From positions 1 to 8,062 of the forward strand of contig PXCX01000275.1 in NCBI GenBank assembly GCA_003565195.1: a DNA stretch of 8,062 nt, read 5' to 3'. The notes beneath the pieces were generated by a model. The model saw nothing but the letters and a program-made list of their open reading frames with translations, was not told the origin of the DNA and made no database searches. This stretch comes from PVC group bacterium (GTDB taxonomy: Bacteria; Verrucomicrobiota; Kiritimatiellia; CAIKKV01; PXCX01). Shown here piece after piece: positions 1 to 6,525 of the stretch. The first letter of the stretch is position 1. Every line of letters starts with the position of its first letter. A program made the position numbers and the translations under genes.

Positions 1-85
1 CTCCCTGATTGCGGCAATCCGCCAACCGGCGCCATCGGCAGATTCATCAGGCGGACCTGCGAGCTGAATTTCATCGGCCGACGGA
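1..85. other. Upstream edge, no gene identified
   Basis: No gene is recognisable here. On the plus strand, one frame is open from base 2 to a TGA at 65-67 and would give a 21-residue helix-then-Ser/Pro/Gly tail, a plausible C-terminus of an upstream same-strand gene. A second frame is open from base 1 to a TGA at 124-126, which would overlap the start of the activase gene. Neither tail carries a recognisable motif, so they cannot be told apart. No promoter with a convincing -35/-10 pair is visible, which fits the activase gene being internal to an operon that begins outside the window. Confidence 0.3.
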
Positions 86-2293
86 ATGCGTCCACCATTA
101 GAACTGTCGCTGTCGAGCTACCCTGATTTCGTATGGAGCGATCATTGGGTCGACGAACAGGAAAACGAGACGGCGATTGTCACGCCGCGCAGCGGCCGGA
201 TTACCGTTGCCTTGGGCATCGACATCGGTTCCACCTCGACCAAAGCCACCTTGCTCGATGAAAATGATGTCGTCGTCGGCTGGGTTTACCGCAAAACCGC
301 CGGCGATCCGATCGGCGCGGTGCAACATGTCCTGGATGCCCTGCGCGCCATGCAGAAACGGGGCGGCTTCCTGCTTGACATCCAGGGTGTCGGCACCACG
401 GGGTCGGGACGCAAGATGATAAAAAATGTGATTGGCGCAGATCTGGCCATGAACGAAATCACGTCGCATGCCACGGCCGCCTTGTTTCTCGATCCGCGCG
501 TCGACACCATCGTCGAACTGGGAGGACAGGACGCCAAGTTCACCCAACTCCAAAACGGGATGGTATACAACTCGGTCATGAACTATGTCTGCGCGGCGGG
601 CACCGGCAGCTTCATTGAAGAACAAGCACAGAAACTCGGTATATCGCTGGAGGAATTCGCAGAACGCGCCATGGATAAAAAAGCGCCTCCGACATCGGAC
701 CGTTGCACCGTATACATGGAACGCGATTTGGATTTACTGCTGGCACGTGGCTGGAGCAAGGACCAGGTGGCCGCCGCTGTTTTGCATTCGGTCCGCGACA
801 ATTACTTGAACAAAGTGGTGGGCGGCCTTCAGATTGGCGACCATATATATTTCCAGGGTGCCACGGCGCGCAATCGCGCCCTGGTCGCCGCATTCGAGGT
901 CGGCCTGCGCAAACCGATTCGCGTCAGCGCCTACTGCCATCTTACCGGCGCCCTGGGCATGTCGTTACTGGTCCGTCAACGGATTCCCGCAAAACAACGT
1001 TCGCAAAATTTCAAGGGGTTGGATTTTGCCGATGCCACGGTACGCATCGAACCGGAGACCTGCGAATTATGTCGTAACCGCTGCCAGTTGCAAATCATTC
1101 ATACCGGCGACACCACCGTCGCCTGGGGACTTAAATGCGGTCGCGACTATGCCTCGCGACGCGCGCGCCATTCATCAAACCCGGATTTCAGATTCTGGAA
1201 AGAACGCGATGCCGCGTGGCTGAACGGGCACGCGGCATCAGCCGCAGGCGGCGCCATCGCCACGAACACGCCGTCGAAACGGCGTGTCGGATTACCGCGG
1301 AATCTGGCAACCTACAATTATTATCCTTACTGGCGAACTCTGTTGGAGGCGCTGGATTGCGAAGCCGTTCTTCCCAAGGCTTCCAACGAGAGCGTTTTGC
1401 GGCGCGGCACGGAGATCGCGACCGCGGAATATTGTGCACCGGTATTGATGAGCATCGGACACGCCTGCAATTTATTGGAGTCGGAAACCGTCGACTACCT
1501 GCTTGTGCCACACTTGATTTCCGAACGGATTCCACCAGGCTTCAGTAACGCCTTTTTCTGCTGCTATGTTCAGGCACACGCATCGGTCCTTAAATCATTA
1601 AAAGGACTACCGTCCCGCGAACGCATTCTGGCACCGGTTCTGTCGTCCCAACACGCGGCGGATCAACGTGAGCGACATATGATCGAAGCCCTGGCTAAAC
1701 CGCTCGACGTAACCCCCAAACGGATTCGCGACGCAATGCAAGCGGCGCAAACGGCGCAAGATGCCTTTGCGGCGGCCAGCCGCGAGCTGGGTTCGCGGGC
1801 CATCGACGAAATGGATAAGAATAATCAACTCGGAATCGTCTGCATCGGACGCCCATACAACACGACGGATGCCGGTATGGCGCTCGATTTGCCGCGGAAA
1901 ATAGCAGCCATGGGGTATCCGGTTCTTTTTATGGACATGCTGGAAACCGATTTAAAATCGATTCTACCGTTTCACGCCAACATGTATTGGCATTACGGGC
2001 AGCAAATCCTGGCGGCCGCCGAACAGATTGCCCGTTCAAAACGCTTGTTTGCTATTTTCTATACCAACTTCATGTGCGGTCCCGACAGTTACCTGCTAAC
2101 CTACTTCAAGGAAATCATGGGACGTCAAGGAAAACCGTATCTATGCCTTCAATTCGACGGACACGGCGCCGATGCTGGATACCTGACCCGCGTGGAGGCA
2201 GCCCTTGAAACATTTCACACCTGGAGCAAAATCCCTTTCCCGCAAACCGCGATCGAACGGGCATCAAATGCTGCCGTGGGGGATAATCAATGA
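86..2293 (+). CDS. Acyl-CoA dehydratase activase-type ATPase (BadF/BadG/BcrA/BcrD family) fused to DUF2229/COG3580 domain
   Basis: This 735-residue protein is a cytoplasmic ATPase related to HgdC/BcrA/BcrD-type activators, which use ATP to push a low-potential electron from an iron-sulfur cluster onto a partner. Residues about 41-295 form an ASKHA ATPase domain: GIDIGSTSTK (44-53) is the phosphate-1 loop, VELGGQDAK (143-151) the phosphate-2 region, and YFQGATARN (255-263) a later nucleotide-binding stretch. C169 in CAAGTGSF and C207 in DRCTVY match the two cysteines that bind the dimer-bridging [4Fe-4S] cluster in HgdC. A second cysteine set follows (C326, C329, C333, C351). Residues about 400-710 resemble DUF2229/COG3580, from VGLPRNLATYNYYPYW to GRPYN (588-592), NFMCGPD (661-667) and a terminal FDGHGADAGYLTRVEA stretch. 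Homologous giant proteins (about 1400 residues) usually carry two ATPase domains; only one is here. The ATG at 86 follows an in-frame stop at 65-67 and has only a weak ribosome-binding site. About 40 residues precede the domain, so the true start is somewhat uncertain. It overlaps the next gene by four bases. Confidence 0.9.
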   Translation: MRPPLELSLSSYPDFVWSDHWVDEQENETAIVTPRSGRITVALGIDIGSTSTKATLLDENDVVVGWVYRKTAGDPIGAVQHVLDALRAMQKRGGFLLDIQGVGTTGSGRKMIKNVIGADLAMNEITSHATAALFLDPRVDTIVELGGQDAKFTQLQNGMVYNSVMNYVCAAGTGSFIEEQAQKLGISLEEFAERAMDKKAPPTSDRCTVYMERDLDLLLARGWSKDQVAAAVLHSVRDNYLNKVVGGLQIGDHIYFQGATARNRALVAAFEVGLRKPIRVSAYCHLTGALGMSLLVRQRIPAKQRSQNFKGLDFADATVRIEPETCELCRNRCQLQIIHTGDTTVAWGLKCGRDYASRRARHSSNPDFRFWKERDAAWLNGHAASAAGGAIATNTPSKRRVGLPRNLATYNYYPYWRTLLEALDCEAVLPKASNESVLRRGTEIATAEYCAPVLMSIGHACNLLESETVDYLLVPHLISERIPPGFSNAFFCCYVQAHASVLKSLKGLPSRERILAPVLSSQHAADQRERHMIEALAKPLDVTPKRIRDAMQAAQTAQDAFAAASRELGSRAIDEMDKNNQLGIVCIGRPYNTTDAGMALDLPRKIAAMGYPVLFMDMLETDLKSILPFHANMYWHYGQQILAAAEQIARSKRLFAIFYTNFMCGPDSYLLTYFKEIMGRQGKPYLCLQFDGHGADAGYLTRVEAALETFHTWSKIPFPQTAIERASNAAVGDNQ

Positions 2294-3555
2294 GTCATCC
2301 ATCGAGCGGCGGCGACAACGCCGTGCCAGCAATCGCCTCCCAACCCATCGACCCCAAAGAACGCGGCATGGTTTTGTTCGTACCGCCCATGGAACCGTTC
2401 GCCTGCCAACTGGCGGCCGCCGTCTTCCGATCAAGCGGTTTCAATGCCCGCGTTCTGGAAGAGAACGCCCAAACCCTTGCACTCGGATTGCAACATACCG
2501 GCGGCGGCGAATGTGTCCCCTGCCCCTCCACAACCGGGGCACTCATTCACGCCATGCAACAGTCGCAATGTCCCCCGGAAAAAGTGGTTTTCTTCATGCC
2601 CACGGCTTGCGGCCCCTGTCGGTTTGGCCAGTATGCACGCCTCGATAGCTTGATTTTCGAAAAACTGGGATGGGGCGCCATCCGGATACTCAGTCCGTCG
2701 GCGGAGAACGCCTACGGCGGTTTGCGCGCCGGCGTACGCATCCGGCTGTGGCACGCCTTGTTGATTGCCGATATTCTGCGCAAAATGGCTATGCGTATCC
2801 GTCCTTACGAACAACAGGCCGGTGAAACCGACCGCGTAATCGCAACCTGGTTCGAGCGATTCCAGCAAGTATTCGCGGCCAAACCCAAGCCTCCGATACG
2901 CCGAATGCTTACCGCCGCCGTGAAGGAGGTCGCCGCCATACCGGTATCAAAAATCAAAAAACCGCTAGTGGGGGTTGTCGGCGAGATTTATGTGCGCTGC
3001 GATCCGTTTCTGAACAACGATGTCTGCCGCCGCATCGAGGAACTGGGCGGCGAAGCAGCGCTGGCACCCATCAGCGAATGGGTGCTCTACACCAATTACC
3101 ACCGCGGCATGGCACTGGCATCCGGCAAACAGGGTCCGCGGGTCGCAGGTAAACGGCTACTGAACTTGCTGGAACGCCGCCTTCTGTTCGAATATTGGGA
3201 GCATTATTACTATCGCATTGCTGATCCGGTATTGCATGACCGCCGTGAACCAGCCATCGGCGATGTGATCGCCGAAGGCGGAAAATATGTGCCCTGGCAG
3301 TTTGCCGGTGAATCCATCCTGACACTTGGGCGCGCGGTGCTTTTCGTGAAACGCGACGGCGCCCGTGCGATCGTCAACGCCAGTCCGATGTTTTGCATGC
3401 CTGGCACCATCACCACCAGTATTTTCCCGAAGATTGAAAGGGAACTGAACGTTCCGATCCTGTGCAACTTCTACGATGGATCCGGTGACGGCAACGAATC
3501 CCTGGTTCCGGTCATGCATTATCTCTGCCATTCGCAGGCGGCCGCCGCAGAATAA
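2290..3555 (+). CDS. COG3581-type activase-related protein (HgdB-like, 2-hydroxyacyl-CoA dehydratase component fold)
   Basis: This 421-residue protein corresponds to the C-terminal COG3581 portion of the large acyl-CoA dehydratase activase-related polypeptides, here as a separate chain. Visible family motifs are GECVPCPSTTGALI (73-86), PTACGPCRFGQYARL (104-118), SPSAENAYGGL (135-145), VGVVGEIYVRCDPF (227-240) and MFCMPGTITTSIF (367-379), followed by FYDGSGDGN near the end. Cysteines 75, 78, 107, 110, 237 and 369 fall inside these motifs and are candidate iron-sulfur ligands. Its start codon overlaps the stop of the ATPase gene (ATGA, 2290-2293). That indicates translational coupling and probably a stoichiometric complex of the two products. 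The first 25 or so residues look like a disordered leader. No signal peptide or membrane segment is seen. By family relationship it should accept electrons from the ATPase or hold a metal cluster; the actual reaction is unknown. The gene ends 10 bases from the convergent DUF1846 gene. Confidence 0.85.
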   Translation: MSHPSSGGDNAVPAIASQPIDPKERGMVLFVPPMEPFACQLAAAVFRSSGFNARVLEENAQTLALGLQHTGGGECVPCPSTTGALIHAMQQSQCPPEKVVFFMPTACGPCRFGQYARLDSLIFEKLGWGAIRILSPSAENAYGGLRAGVRIRLWHALLIADILRKMAMRIRPYEQQAGETDRVIATWFERFQQVFAAKPKPPIRRMLTAAVKEVAAIPVSKIKKPLVGVVGEIYVRCDPFLNNDVCRRIEELGGEAALAPISEWVLYTNYHRGMALASGKQGPRVAGKRLLNLLERRLLFEYWEHYYYRIADPVLHDRREPAIGDVIAEGGKYVPWQFAGESILTLGRAVLFVKRDGARAIVNASPMFCMPGTITTSIFPKIERELNVPILCNFYDGSGDGNESLVPVMHYLCHSQAAAAE

Positions 3556-3565
3556 GACTTGCCGT

Positions 3566-5074
3566 TTATCCCGAATACAATGCCCGACTTGGGAAATCGG
3601 GATCGGATGTGGCGTTGACCCCCATCTTCTTGAGACCGGTTTCATCGCCGGGCGTAGGGATATGGGTCAAATGAACTTCACAACCGCGAAGGCGCGGGAT
3701 TTTGTCCATGGCCAGTTGAGCGGCAGGATTACTGGTGGCGCTGATACTCAGCGCAATCAAGGCCTCATCCAGATTGAGGCTAAGATTTTTCTCGTTCAAC
3801 AAACGGCTTTTAAGGCTATGTATGGAATCCATGATCGGCGTTGTCAACAGCGGCAATTTATCGGGCAGCCCCGCCAATTGCTTGATCGCATTCAAAAGCA
3901 TGCTTGAGGCCGCATGCATCAATGCCGAATTCTTGCCGGTAACAATCGTGCCGTCCGTTAATTCGATGGCAGCGGCACAGTAGATGCCGTCGTAGCCCTT
4001 GCCGAGTTGCGGCGCCTCAAGGGCTGCTTTGCGGGCAGGTAACACAACCCGTCGGTCTTCCGGTTTTGCGTCCAACTCCTCCATCAACAAAAGAACCCGT
4101 TCAACCGTGGCCGAATCGGTCAATCCCATGACATACTCGCAGCGGCAACGGAAAAATCGCCGCACGACTTCCTGAATTGCCGTATGACACACCCGCGCGT
4201 CATCGACGATGGCATCACCCACGCAATTAACACCCATATCGGTTGGTGATCGATAGCGGGTATCATCATGAATACGACGCAAAATCCTTTGGACGATCGG
4301 AAAGACCTCAATATCGCGGTTGTAATTCACCGCCTTGACGGTATAGGCCTCCAGATGAAAGGGATCAATCTGATTATAATCGCCCAGATCGGCTGTGGCC
4401 GCTTCATAAGCCAGATTTACCGGATGTTTCAGCGGAAGGCTCCAGATCGGGAAGGTTTCGAACTTGGCATATCCGGCGGACAGACCACGACAATGTTCAT
4501 GGTATATCTGCGACAGACAGGTCGCCATCTTGCCGCTTCCCGGACCCGGTCCGGTCACTACAACAATCGGCCGCTCAGTCGCAATATAGGGATTGGCGCC
4601 ATAACCGCGTTGACTGACAATCGTATCCACATCGGTTGGGTAGCCAAGGGTTGCGCGATGCGTATAAACCTTGATGCCCCGCCTTTCAAGACGATTGATA
4701 AAGGTGCGTACCGATGGCTGATCGTCATAACGCGTGATCACCACGGCGCACACATCCAGACCCCATTCACGAATGTCATCAATCAACTTGAGCGAATCGG
4801 CATCGTAGGTGATCCCGAAATCGGCCCGGACTTTACGCCGTTCAATATCACCCGCATGAACACACAAAATGATATCAAGCTGATCTCTAAGGCGGCTTAA
4901 CAACCGCATCTTGCTATTGGGATCGTATCCCGGCAATACCCGTGCGGCATGATGATCGAACAGCAGTTTTCCGCCGAATTCCAGGTATAAACGTTGGCCG
5001 GATTGTTCCGTTCGCTCCAGAATTGCGGCGGTTTGACGTTCCAGATACAATCCGCTATCGAATGCAGCCGACAT
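3566..5074 (-). CDS. DUF1846 (UPF0371) family protein
   Basis: This 502-residue protein is a clear DUF1846/UPF0371 member, a family of about 500 residues with solved structures but, as far as I recall, no settled function. Numbering from the start chosen here, the hallmarks are YLEFGGKLLFDHHAARVLPGY (30-50), NPYI followed by VVVTGPGPGSGKMATC (161-186), GYAKFETFPIWSLPLKHPVN (201-220), AYEAATADL (222-230), DPFHLEAY (237-244), AVNYNRDIEVFP (248-259) and SPTDMGVN (276-283). GPGPGSGK (175-182) resembles a P-loop, which suggests nucleotide or phosphate binding. The open frame extends to an ATG at 5116, but the ATG at 5074 is preferred: a strong GGAAGGGA site lies 6 bases ahead, the family normally begins with a short Met followed by AFDS, and the predicted promoter would leave only about 12 bases before 5116. 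The gene is soluble, transcribed alone on the minus strand and convergent with the activase pair. No functional link to its neighbours is evident. Confidence 0.93.
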   Translation of the reverse strand: MSAAFDSGLYLERQTAAILERTEQSGQRLYLEFGGKLLFDHHAARVLPGYDPNSKMRLLSRLRDQLDIILCVHAGDIERRKVRADFGITYDADSLKLIDDIREWGLDVCAVVITRYDDQPSVRTFINRLERRGIKVYTHRATLGYPTDVDTIVSQRGYGANPYIATERPIVVVTGPGPGSGKMATCLSQIYHEHCRGLSAGYAKFETFPIWSLPLKHPVNLAYEAATADLGDYNQIDPFHLEAYTVKAVNYNRDIEVFPIVQRILRRIHDDTRYRSPTDMGVNCVGDAIVDDARVCHTAIQEVVRRFFRCRCEYVMGLTDSATVERVLLLMEELDAKPEDRRVVLPARKAALEAPQLGKGYDGIYCAAAIELTDGTIVTGKNSALMHAASSMLLNAIKQLAGLPDKLPLLTTPIMDSIHSLKSRLLNEKNLSLNLDEALIALSISATSNPAAQLAMDKIPRLRGCEVHLTHIPTPGDETGLKKMGVNATSDPDFPSRALYSG

Positions 5075-5080
5075 GTCAAA

Positions 5081-5088
5081 TCCCTTCC
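5081..5088 (-). promoter_or_regulatory. Ribosome-binding site deciding the DUF1846 start
   Basis: Read on the minus strand, GGAAGGGA precedes the ATG at 5074 by six bases and is a near-ideal Shine-Dalgarno sequence. The upstream alternative ATG at 5116 has no purine-rich site at a proper distance. This fixes the start 42 bases inside the longest open frame. Confidence 0.8.
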
Positions 5089-5134
5089 GTGTCCGTGCCT
5101 TGTTTATGGCTTCCATGTATTCAGCCGAACCGTC

Positions 5135-5162
5135 ATTATAACATCACACAGCGCTAATTCAA
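5135..5162 (-). promoter_or_regulatory. Sigma-70-type promoter with extended -10 for the DUF1846 gene
   Basis: On the minus strand, TTGAAT (5162-5157) and a perfect TATAAT (5140-5135) are separated by 16 bases, and TGT directly precedes the -10, giving an extended -10 element (TGnTATAAT). Transcription would begin near 5128, leaving a leader of roughly 54 bases before the ATG at 5074. The assignment rests on match to consensus only. Confidence 0.6.
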
Positions 5163-5181
5163 TCGAAAAAACAATGAAGTT

Positions 5182-5210
5182 TTGACATAAGGGGCTTCGC
5201 CCGCTATCAT
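5182..5210 (+). promoter_or_regulatory. Near-consensus sigma-70-type promoter for the URO-D-like gene
   Basis: TTGACA (5182-5187) and TATCAT (5205-5210) are spaced by exactly 17 bases, a strong match to the housekeeping consensus. Transcription would begin near 5217, giving an untranslated leader of about 89 bases before the URO-D-like ATG. The spacer contains GGGC-TTC-GCCC (5192-5202), a small inverted repeat. The left arm of a larger inverted repeat begins on the last two bases of the -35 hexamer. This placement could let a repressor or activator act on the promoter. Confidence 0.6.
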
Positions 5211-5278
5211 TCAGCGTTGCCATCCTTATCGATATGTGTCCGAGCGGCAACACGCGCTTGCAAAATCAGCCCCTTATG
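5186..5278. repeat. Nested inverted repeat across the URO-D promoter and leader
   Basis: CATAAGGGGCT at 5186-5196 is the exact reverse complement of AGCCCCTTATG at 5268-5278, giving 11-base perfect arms 71 bases apart. Almost co-centred inside lies a second inverted pair, GTTGCC (5216-5221) and GGCAAC (5246-5251), and near the middle is the palindrome TATCGATA (5227-5234). The outer left arm begins within the -35 hexamer and fills part of the promoter spacer. The right arm lies 15 bases before the URO-D ribosome-binding site. It could be a paired operator allowing DNA looping, or a small palindromic element. No clear target-site duplication is visible at its ends. Confidence 0.6.
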
Positions 5279-5285
5279 ATATAAA
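5258..5285 (+). promoter_or_regulatory. Possible second promoter close to the URO-D-like gene
   Basis: TTGCAA (5258-5263) and TATAAA (5280-5285) are 16 bases apart. Use of this pair would start transcription near 5292 with only about 14 leader bases. It is weaker than the upstream pair and the right arm of the inverted repeat occupies its spacer, so it may simply be AT-rich sequence near a start codon. Confidence 0.25.
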
Positions 5286-5293
5286 GCTAAAAA

Positions 5294-5299
5294 AGGGAG
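5294..5299 (+). promoter_or_regulatory. Ribosome-binding site of the URO-D-like gene
   Basis: AGGGAG lies six bases before the ATG at 5306, preceded by a run of A residues. The site is strong and supports this start codon. Confidence 0.75.
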
Positions 5300-5305
5300 A
5301 AACCC

Positions 5306-6370
5306 ATGAATAAACGTGAACGATTTCTTGCATTCGCCAACTTCGAAACCGTTGATCGTGTTCCCAGGCATGCCAGGTACGTAGAAGAGTTTAGGGACAC
5401 CATGACCAAGCATCTCGGCAACGATCCTTTGGTTCATTTTGACGCAGATACCGGCGGGGGGGAAGAACTTCGGCCTCCCGACGATTATGAACCACCAGAT
5501 TACAGCGCCTATCACACAGAGTACATCGGAAAAGATCTTTTTAACATCGACCAGATTGGTTGTGGCCATCTCGGGCATGGCTTTCACCATTTCACGGAAT
5601 ATATCAGTCCGCTGCGGAACGCCCAGAATTTCAGAGAATTGGAACAGTATCCGTTTGTTGACCAATCGAACTGGATGGACGACCGAATGCGTGCAGCTGC
5701 AGAGGAAGCCCATGCCGCCGGGAATTATTCTCAGATTTTTGTTGGCCACATGTACGAGAACTCATGGCAGGTGCGGGGGTACGAGGAGTTCCTTATGGAC
5801 TTGCTGACGCGACGCGAGTGGGCCGAGTACATACTCGACCGGTTTTGCGCGAACAATCTGGCTGTTGCCGTGGCTGCAGCCAAAGCCGGGTACGACTGCA
5901 TCGCGACCGGAGATGACGTTGCCAATCAGAACGCCATGATGTTCCATCCTGATCTGTGGCGCGATGTGATGAAACCGCGATGGGCGAAGGTGATCTCCGC
6001 GGCACGCGAAATCAAGCCTGACATCCATGTCTGGTATCACTCCGACGGCAACATCTGGGAAATATTGGATGACCTTGTGGAGATCGGCATTACGATTCTC
6101 AATCCGGTTCAGCCCGAATGTATGGATCCGGTTACAGTGCGAAAACGGATGGGCAAACGTCTGGCCTTCGATGGCTGCATTGGAACTCAGACTACATTCC
6201 CTTTCGGTACGCCGGCGACCATGCAACAAACCGTTTTGGATATTGCAAAAGCGCTTGACGCGCGGAACGGTGGTCTCATGCTGTCCCCCACACATGTGCT
6301 CGAGCCGGAAGTGCCGCCGGAAAATCTTGTAGCCTTCTTTGAAACGTGCGACAAATTGGATTGGAGATAA
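5306..6370 (+). CDS. Uroporphyrinogen decarboxylase (URO-D) superfamily protein, not HemE
   Basis: This 354-residue soluble protein has the length and motif order of the URO-D superfamily, which covers heme-pathway decarboxylases and cobamide-dependent methyltransferases. The N-terminus NKRERFLAFANFETVDRVP (2-20) is the typical family opening. Later motifs are GYDCIATGDDVANQ (195-208), MFHPDLWRDVMKP (212-224), VWYHSDGNIWEIL (242-254), ILNPVQPE (264-271) and GCIGTQTTFPFGTP (290-303). The substrate-binding N-terminal signature of true HemE is absent, so it is not a heme enzyme. It also shows HSDG at 245-248 where zinc-dependent MtaA/MtbA-type methyltransferases have a His-x-Cys motif, so a cobamide methyltransferase role is not supported by the metal site. 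URO-D proteins of this subtype are common beside sugar or amine catabolic genes in anaerobes, but their reactions are mostly unassigned. The gene follows its own promoter region and precedes an aminotransferase and a Gfo/Idh/MocA gene on the same strand. Confidence 0.85.
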   Translation: MNKRERFLAFANFETVDRVPRHARYVEEFRDTMTKHLGNDPLVHFDADTGGGEELRPPDDYEPPDYSAYHTEYIGKDLFNIDQIGCGHLGHGFHHFTEYISPLRNAQNFRELEQYPFVDQSNWMDDRMRAAAEEAHAAGNYSQIFVGHMYENSWQVRGYEEFLMDLLTRREWAEYILDRFCANNLAVAVAAAKAGYDCIATGDDVANQNAMMFHPDLWRDVMKPRWAKVISAAREIKPDIHVWYHSDGNIWEILDDLVEIGITILNPVQPECMDPVTVRKRMGKRLAFDGCIGTQTTFPFGTPATMQQTVLDIAKALDARNGGLMLSPTHVLEPEVPPENLVAFFETCDKLDWR

Positions 6371-6378
6371 GGCAAACG

Positions 6379-6513
6379 TTGCTACAAACAAAGCCGCCCG
6401 TAATCGTGTATGGCAAGCTTGACGATTTTGACGAATGGATAACTACCGCTGGTCTGAAAGCTGCGGATCGACGCAGTTTCTATCGATCAATAAAAAACAT
6501 CACCACCAAATAA
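6379..6513 (+). CDS. Possible tiny ORF or gene remnant of 44 residues
   Basis: In the gap between the URO-D-like gene and the aminotransferase, one plus-strand frame runs open from 6343 to a TAA at 6511-6513. A TTG at 6379 follows AAGG (6369-6372) at a good distance and would give 44 residues. A GTG at 6346 would give 55 residues but overlap the preceding gene, and a GTG at 6406 would give 35. The product is hydrophilic with a mixed, protein-like composition (VIVYGKLDDFDEWI, then a basic end with DRRSFYRSIKN), unlike random translation. I do not recognise a family. There is no ATG start, and it may be a decayed fragment or chance. Confidence 0.2.
   Translation: MLQTKPPVIVYGKLDDFDEWITTAGLKAADRRSFYRSIKNITTK
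6456..6480 (+). terminator. Stem-loop between URO-D-like gene and aminotransferase, possible weak terminator
   Basis: GAAA(G)CTGCG at 6456-6465 pairs with CGCAGTTTC at 6472-6480 around the loop GATCGA, giving nine base pairs with one bulged G, or eight with a G-U pair. The 3' arm ends in TTT but no long T tract follows, so termination would be partial at best. It could reduce transcription into the aminotransferase or act as an RNA-processing or stability element. Confidence 0.3.
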
Positions 6514-6525
6514 GGATCAACCAAC

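Noticed and set aside
98..625. Minus-strand open frame of 175 codons opposite the activase ATPase domain
   Set aside because: It lies wholly antisense to a clear conserved domain, its translation shows no family motif, and it has no supporting context.
3568..3603. ATCCCGA/TCGGGAT inverted repeat as a bidirectional terminator between the convergent genes
   Set aside because: The arms are only seven bases with a 22-base loop, no T tract follows on either strand, and the repeat lies in the coding end of the DUF1846 gene.
4268..4900. Plus-strand open frame of 210 codons opposite the DUF1846 gene
   Set aside because: The minus strand encodes the conserved core of DUF1846 here; the opposite translation has no recognised domain.
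5207..5749. Minus-strand open frame of 180 codons opposite the start of the URO-D-like gene
   Set aside because: The plus strand has a clear family match with a promoter and ribosome-binding site; the antisense translation shows no coherent motif.
6419..6436. TTGACGA direct repeats as -35 elements of an aminotransferase promoter
   Set aside because: No acceptable -10 hexamer lies 16-18 bases downstream of either copy.
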